From: Enterovirga aerilata
GTDB taxonomy: Bacteria; Pseudomonadota; Alphaproteobacteria; Rhizobiales; Beijerinckiaceae
NCBI RefSeq assembly: GCF_013044135.1
Contig: NZ_JABEPP010000002.1
Span: forward strand, 434,001-498,000
Direction of reading: 5' to 3'
Length of the DNA stretch: 64,000 bases
Below are positions 61,399 through 64,000 of this stretch, in pieces. The position numbers and the translations under genes are program-made. The notes under the pieces are model-generated. The model did not search any database. It was not told where the DNA came from and saw nothing but the letters and a program-made list of their open reading frames with translations. Each line of letters starts with the position of its first letter. Position 1 is the stretch's first letter.

Positions 61399-61593
61399 TC
61401 AGCCGCCGCCGATCCCTTCGGTCACCACGCCCGTGCCGCCGCATTCCTGGCACGGCGCGTTCTCGACGCGGCCCGAGCCGCCGCAGGCCGGGCACGTGTT
61501 CTCGCCGCTTCCCGGGGTCCCGGGCTTCGCATCGTCTCCGGGATTGAGCCCGCCCGTCCCGGTCGGGGTACCTCCCCGTGCCGAATTGGCCAT
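61399..61593 (-). CDS. Miniature DnaJ-type zinc-finger protein
   Basis: 64 residues. A Gly/Pro/Thr-rich N-terminal half precedes NTCPACGGSGRVENAPCQECGGTG, two C-x2-C-x-G-x-G modules as in the DnaJ cysteine-rich domain, able to bind one zinc. No J domain or substrate-binding domain is present. GGAGGG lies 4 nt before the ATG, supporting translation. Stand-alone modules of this type occur in alphaproteobacteria; function unknown. It is convergent with the polymerase gene (2 nt). Confidence 0.72.
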   Translation of the reverse strand: MANSARGGTPTGTGGLNPGDDAKPGTPGSGENTCPACGGSGRVENAPCQECGGTGVVTEGIGGG

Positions 61594-61935
61594 CGTTCCC
61601 TCCAGGCTTAAACCTGCAGGTCAACAATGCCGCGGGCGGGCGGTTGCATCCGCGCTGGACGGGAAAATGCGGACCTTACGCCGGAAGTCGCACAAAAATC
61701 GACGGCGAAGCCCGCCGCGAAGCCTTGACCTGTTCCCACGCTGCCCCGATGATGGGACGTCGCCGCCGATCCACGTCGTGTCTCGCCTTCCTACGCTTTA
61801 CACTGATCCCGATCAGGCGCTTTCGACCCGGAGCCGCAGTCAAAGACGACTCTCGCACCCGAATTCCGCACAGCGGTGAGGGACGATCCGGTCAGCGTCA
61901 ACCAGCCGAGCAGGCCTTCGCACGAGTTCTATCAG
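61594..61935 (+). promoter_or_regulatory. Upstream region of the double cold-shock gene
   Basis: 342 nt without a convincing gene. TTGACC at 61733-61738 followed 17 nt later by GATGAT could be a weak housekeeping promoter. A GTG at 61876 is in frame with the cold-shock gene but would add 20 residues unlike the family. Cold-shock genes often have long structured leaders; I cannot fold this one reliably. Confidence 0.35.
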
Positions 61936-62730
61936 ATGAGCAGAGGACGAGACTTCCGAGACCAGCGACGGCGCGGTTTCGGGGACGATTTTGGAGCCGA
62001 TCGCGGTCCCAGCCCCTACGATTCCCCGCCCCCATCGTCGTCCCGGCCGATGAGCCGAGGCCCGGCGGCTCCGTCGGGCCCGGAGCAGGAAGCGACGGTC
62101 AAGTGGTTCAACCCGGAGAAGGGGTTCGGCTTCGCCGAGCTTTCCGACGGCTCGGGGGACGCCTTCCTCCATATCCGCGCGGTCGAGGCGACGGGCCATA
62201 CCGAGCTCGAGCCGGGCACGAAGCTGGTGGTCCGCGTGGCCGCCGGCCAGCGCGGTCCCCAGGTGACCGAGGTCGTGAGCGTCGACACCTCGACGGCGGA
62301 GCCTCGCCAGGCGCGTCGTCCGGGCGGCGGTTTCGGCGGCGGCGGTGACCGGTTCGGCGGGGGTGGCGGCGGCGATCGCTTCGGTGGCGGTGGCGGTGGC
62401 GGTGGCGGCGGCGGTTACGGCGGCGGCGGCGACCGGTTCGGAGGCGGCGGGGGTGGCGGCGGCGGCTTCGGCGGCCCGCGCCGGTCCTTCCCGAGCGCCC
62501 CGCGCGAGACCGGCCCGGTCGAAAACATGACCGGCGTCGTGAAATGGTACAACCCGGCCAAGGGCTTCGGCTTCATTGCGCCCGACGATGGCGGCCGCGA
62601 CGTGTTCGTCCACCGCTCCGCGCTCGAGCGCGCGCGCCTCGCCGACCTCCAGGAAGGCCAGCGCGTGCAGATCGGCGTCACCCAGGGCCAGAAGGGCCGC
62701 GAGGTCGCCACGATCGACGTGGTCGATTGA
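61936..62730 (+). CDS. Double cold-shock-domain protein with glycine-rich linker
   Basis: 264 residues starting MSRGRDFRDQRRRGF. CSD1 (residues 52-113) has VKWFNPEKGFGFAEL, and CSD2 (198-264) has VKWYNPAKGFGFIAPDDGGRDVFVH. Between them, residues 130-180 are a Gly-rich tract with three GGDRFGG repeats. Cold-shock domains bind single-stranded RNA/DNA and melt structure. Two-domain CspA proteins are common in Hyphomicrobiales, but the 51-residue Gly/Arg/Phe linker is unusual and recalls plant glycine-rich cold-shock proteins. An intrinsic terminator follows. Confidence 0.92.
   Translation: MSRGRDFRDQRRRGFGDDFGADRGPSPYDSPPPSSSRPMSRGPAAPSGPEQEATVKWFNPEKGFGFAELSDGSGDAFLHIRAVEATGHTELEPGTKLVVRVAAGQRGPQVTEVVSVDTSTAEPRQARRPGGGFGGGGDRFGGGGGGDRFGGGGGGGGGGGYGGGGDRFGGGGGGGGGFGGPRRSFPSAPRETGPVENMTGVVKWYNPAKGFGFIAPDDGGRDVFVHRSALERARLADLQEGQRVQIGVTQGQKGREVATIDVVD
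62323..62475 (+). repeat. GGC/GGT-rich tandem repeats encoding the Gly linker
   Basis: 51 codons, about 80 percent Gly, with three imperfect copies of a unit encoding GGGGDRFGG. Such tracts are prone to slippage, so length may vary between strains. Confidence 0.8.
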
Positions 62731-62734
62731 TCCC

Positions 62735-62755
62735 GAGGCCGGCGCTGCCGGCCTC
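62735..62755 (+). other. Hairpin after the cold-shock gene
   Basis: GAGGCCGGC-GCT-GCCGGCCTC, a perfect 9-bp stem 5 nt after the stop, preceding the terminator hairpin; it may protect the 3' end of the mRNA. Confidence 0.5.
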
Positions 62756-62768
62756 CCGATCCGGAACG

Positions 62769-62794
62769 AGCCCGCTCGCGAGAGCGGGCTTTTT
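62769..62794 (+). terminator. Strong intrinsic terminator after the cold-shock gene
   Basis: AGCCCGCTC-GCGA-GAGCGGGCT followed by TTTTC: a perfect 9-bp stem with a GCGA tetraloop. Confidence 0.9.
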
Positions 62795-62822
62795 CATGCC
62801 GCCGTCCTGCCGGAACCGTTCC

Positions 62823-63290
62823 ATGCCGAAGCGCAGCGCCGGCATCCTTCTCCACCGCTCCGGTCCGGACGGGCCGGAGGTCCTGCTGGTCCATCCCGGC
62901 GGGCCGTTCTGGGCGAAGCGGGACGCGGGCGCCTGGTCGATCCCGAAGGGGGAGATCGATCCCGGCGAGGAGCCGCGCGCGGCCGCGCTGCGGGAATTCG
63001 CCGAGGAGCTCGGGACCGCTGCCCCGGACGGCGAGCTGATCGAGCTCGGCGAGATCCGCCAGGCCGGGGGCAAGACGGTCGTCGCCTTCGCGCTCGCGGG
63101 CGACCTCGATGTCAGCGCGATCCGCAGCAACATGATTGCCATCGTCTGGCCGCCGCGCAGCGGCCGCTCGATCGACGTGCCCGAGATCGACCGGGCCGCC
63201 TGGTTCTCCCTCGCGCAGGCCCGGACGCGCATCCTGGCCGCCCAGGCGCCGCTTCTGGACCGGCTCGCGACCGCGCTCGGGCGCATGTAA
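62823..63290 (+). CDS. Nudix hydrolase
   Basis: 155 residues. RSAGILLHRSGPDGPEVLLVHPGGPFWAKRD is followed by a full Nudix box (G-x5-E-x7-REFAEELG), residues about 41-63. The family hydrolyses nucleoside diphosphates linked to another moiety; the HPGGPFW...AWSIPKGE form is the diadenosine-polyphosphate/8-oxo-dGTP-like YfcD/NTP group often annotated only as NUDIX. An ATG at 62796 inside the terminator tail is less likely. Confidence 0.9.
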   Translation: MPKRSAGILLHRSGPDGPEVLLVHPGGPFWAKRDAGAWSIPKGEIDPGEEPRAAALREFAEELGTAAPDGELIELGEIRQAGGKTVVAFALAGDLDVSAIRSNMIAIVWPPRSGRSIDVPEIDRAAWFSLAQARTRILAAQAPLLDRLATALGRM

Positions 63291-63357
63291 GCAGCCCGTG
63301 CGGAGGCAGCCCTGCATCCCGGGCAGTTCCCACGGCGCGTCCGCGACCTATATCGCA

Positions 63358-63378
63358 CTGCAGCAGAAATTGCTGCAG
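63358..63378. promoter_or_regulatory. Candidate operator overlapping the leader of the alkene reductase gene
   Basis: CTGCAGCA-GAAAT-TGCTGCAG, a perfect 8-bp dyad ending 8 nt before the ATG and just downstream of CCTATATCG, a possible -10. The size and position suit a TetR/MarR-type repressor of an electrophile-responsive reductase. Confidence 0.45.
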
Positions 63379-63386
63379 AGGCTTAC

Positions 63387-64000
63387 ATGTCCGACGCTTC
63401 ACCTCTTTTCCGACCGCTCCAGGCCGGCGAGATCACGCTCGCCAACCGCATCGTCATGGCGCCGCTGACCCGCAACCGGGCCGCGCCCGGCACGGATGCA
63501 CCGCGCGACATCAACGTCGAGTACTACCGCCAGCGCGCCTCGGCGGGGCTCATCGTCAGCGAGGGTTCGCAGATCTCGCGGCAGGGCCAGGGCTATGTCT
63601 GGACGCCCGGCATCTACACCGACGCCCAGGTCGCCGGCTGGCGGAAGGTCACGGACGCCGTCCATGCCGCGGGCGGGCGGATCGTGATCCAGCTCTGGCA
63701 TGTCGGCCGCGTGTCGCACGTATCGCTCCAGCCGGACGGGGCGGCGCCGGTCGCCCCCTCCGCCATCCCGGCCAGGACGCGCACCTACATCGAGAGCGGC
63801 TTCGCCGAGGTGTCGCCGCCGCGGGAGCTCGCGATCGAGGAGATCCCGGGCATCGTGCGGGACTTCGCCCGGGCGGCCGAGCGGGCGCGCGAGGCGGGTT
63901 TCGACGGGGTCGAGATCCACGGCGCCAACGGCTACCTCCTCGACCAGTTCATGAAGGACGGCGCCAACCGGCGCACGGACGCCTATGGCGGCTCGATCGA
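63387..64000 (+). CDS. Old yellow enzyme-family alkene reductase (partial, runs off the window)
   Basis: First 204 residues of an OYE/NemA-type flavoprotein. PLQAGEITLANRIVMAPLTRNRA binds FMN, QLWHVGRVSH is the family signature, and VEIHGANGYLLDQF holds the His-x2-Asn pair that binds the substrate carbonyl. These enzymes use NAD(P)H to reduce activated alkenes, nitrate esters or N-ethylmaleimide. The catalytic-barrel C-terminus lies outside the window. Likely controlled through the dyad just upstream. Confidence 0.92.
   Translation, partial: MSDASPLFRPLQAGEITLANRIVMAPLTRNRAAPGTDAPRDINVEYYRQRASAGLIVSEGSQISRQGQGYVWTPGIYTDAQVAGWRKVTDAVHAAGGRIVIQLWHVGRVSHVSLQPDGAAPVAPSAIPARTRTYIESGFAEVSPPRELAIEEIPGIVRDFARAAERAREAGFDGVEIHGANGYLLDQFMKDGANRRTDAYGGSI

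Noticed and set aside
1-64000. CRISPR arrays, tRNA or rRNA genes, transposases, integrases
   Set aside because: No regularly spaced direct repeats, no cloverleaf-like segments and no transposase or recombinase motifs were found on reading both strands.

Overview
The window is a stretch of bacterial chromosome with very high GC. Its gene content points to an alphaproteobacterium of the Hyphomicrobiales (Rhizobiales). Evidence includes a MucR/Ros-type regulator, a DUF2842 membrane protein, the order rpsF-rpsR-DUF2232-rplI-dnaB-alr-radA-cvpA-purF, the run pdxJ-acpS-lepB-rnc-era, and a D-tartrate dehydratase that keeps the catalytic residue numbering of the Bradyrhizobium enzyme. The Methylobacteriaceae/Microvirga/Salinarimonas neighbourhood is my best guess, but the sequence alone does not fix the genus. 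I see no rRNA, tRNA, insertion sequence, prophage or CRISPR array.

Positions 1-10.4 kb are mainly catabolic and regulatory: a MarC membrane protein; a minus-strand pair (3-hydroxyacyl-CoA/carnitine-type dehydrogenase and BKACE enzyme); a divergent translationally coupled set (solute-binding protein, feruloyl-CoA-synthase-like ligase, hotdog thioesterase); mucR with a clear terminator; a luciferase-like flavin monooxygenase; and a short MetE-type methyltransferase. Positions 10.4-15.7 kb hold a cysteine-motif DUF6455 protein divergent from a HemN-type radical SAM enzyme, with an FNR/FixK-like box between them, then a UDP-glucuronate decarboxylase, D-tartrate dehydratase, a 3-methyladenine glycosylase and a TusA-like sulfur carrier. 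Positions 15.7-21.2 kb are a molybdenum cofactor cluster: a degenerate MoeA-like protein, a MoeA-PBP fusion, MobB, MoeA and a convergent MobA. The first two overlap by GTGA and the rest are 1-2 nt apart.

Positions 21-25.5 kb carry envelope-associated proteins and an Ada-type alkyltransferase. Positions 25.5-30.4 kb are the minus-strand housekeeping run era/rnc/lepB/acpS/pdxJ followed by a ureohydrolase. Positions 30.7-41.1 kb are the plus-strand ribosomal protein/dnaB/alr/radA/cvpA/purF/SDR run, with small accessory genes inserted. Alanine racemase here has no ATG, GTG or TTG upstream of its PLP-lysine motif and probably starts at CTG. At 41.1-42.0 kb a single gene encodes an MNT nucleotidyltransferase fused to a HEPN domain with an R-x4-H-x-Y motif, which looks like a one-chain version of a MntA/HepT toxin-antitoxin pair. 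It is followed by der and a TPR-like membrane protein.

Positions 44-51.8 kb contain NnrU, a secreted propeller-like protein, two low-complexity secreted proteins (one with a PRC-barrel), an O-acetylhomoserine sulfhydrylase, a GH15 glycosidase and a COX15-type heme A synthase. Positions 52-61.4 kb are an exopolysaccharide locus: polysaccharide deacetylase, FemAB-like acyltransferase, a Wzz/Wzc-like protein whose kinase-like domain has lost its Walker A lysine, a Wza-like lipoprotein, a GT4 glycosyltransferase, a WcaJ-like priming transferase and a Wzy/ligase-type membrane protein. The window closes with a miniature DnaJ-type zinc-finger protein, a double cold-shock-domain protein with a 51-residue glycine-rich linker, a Nudix hydrolase and the first part of an old-yellow-enzyme reductase.
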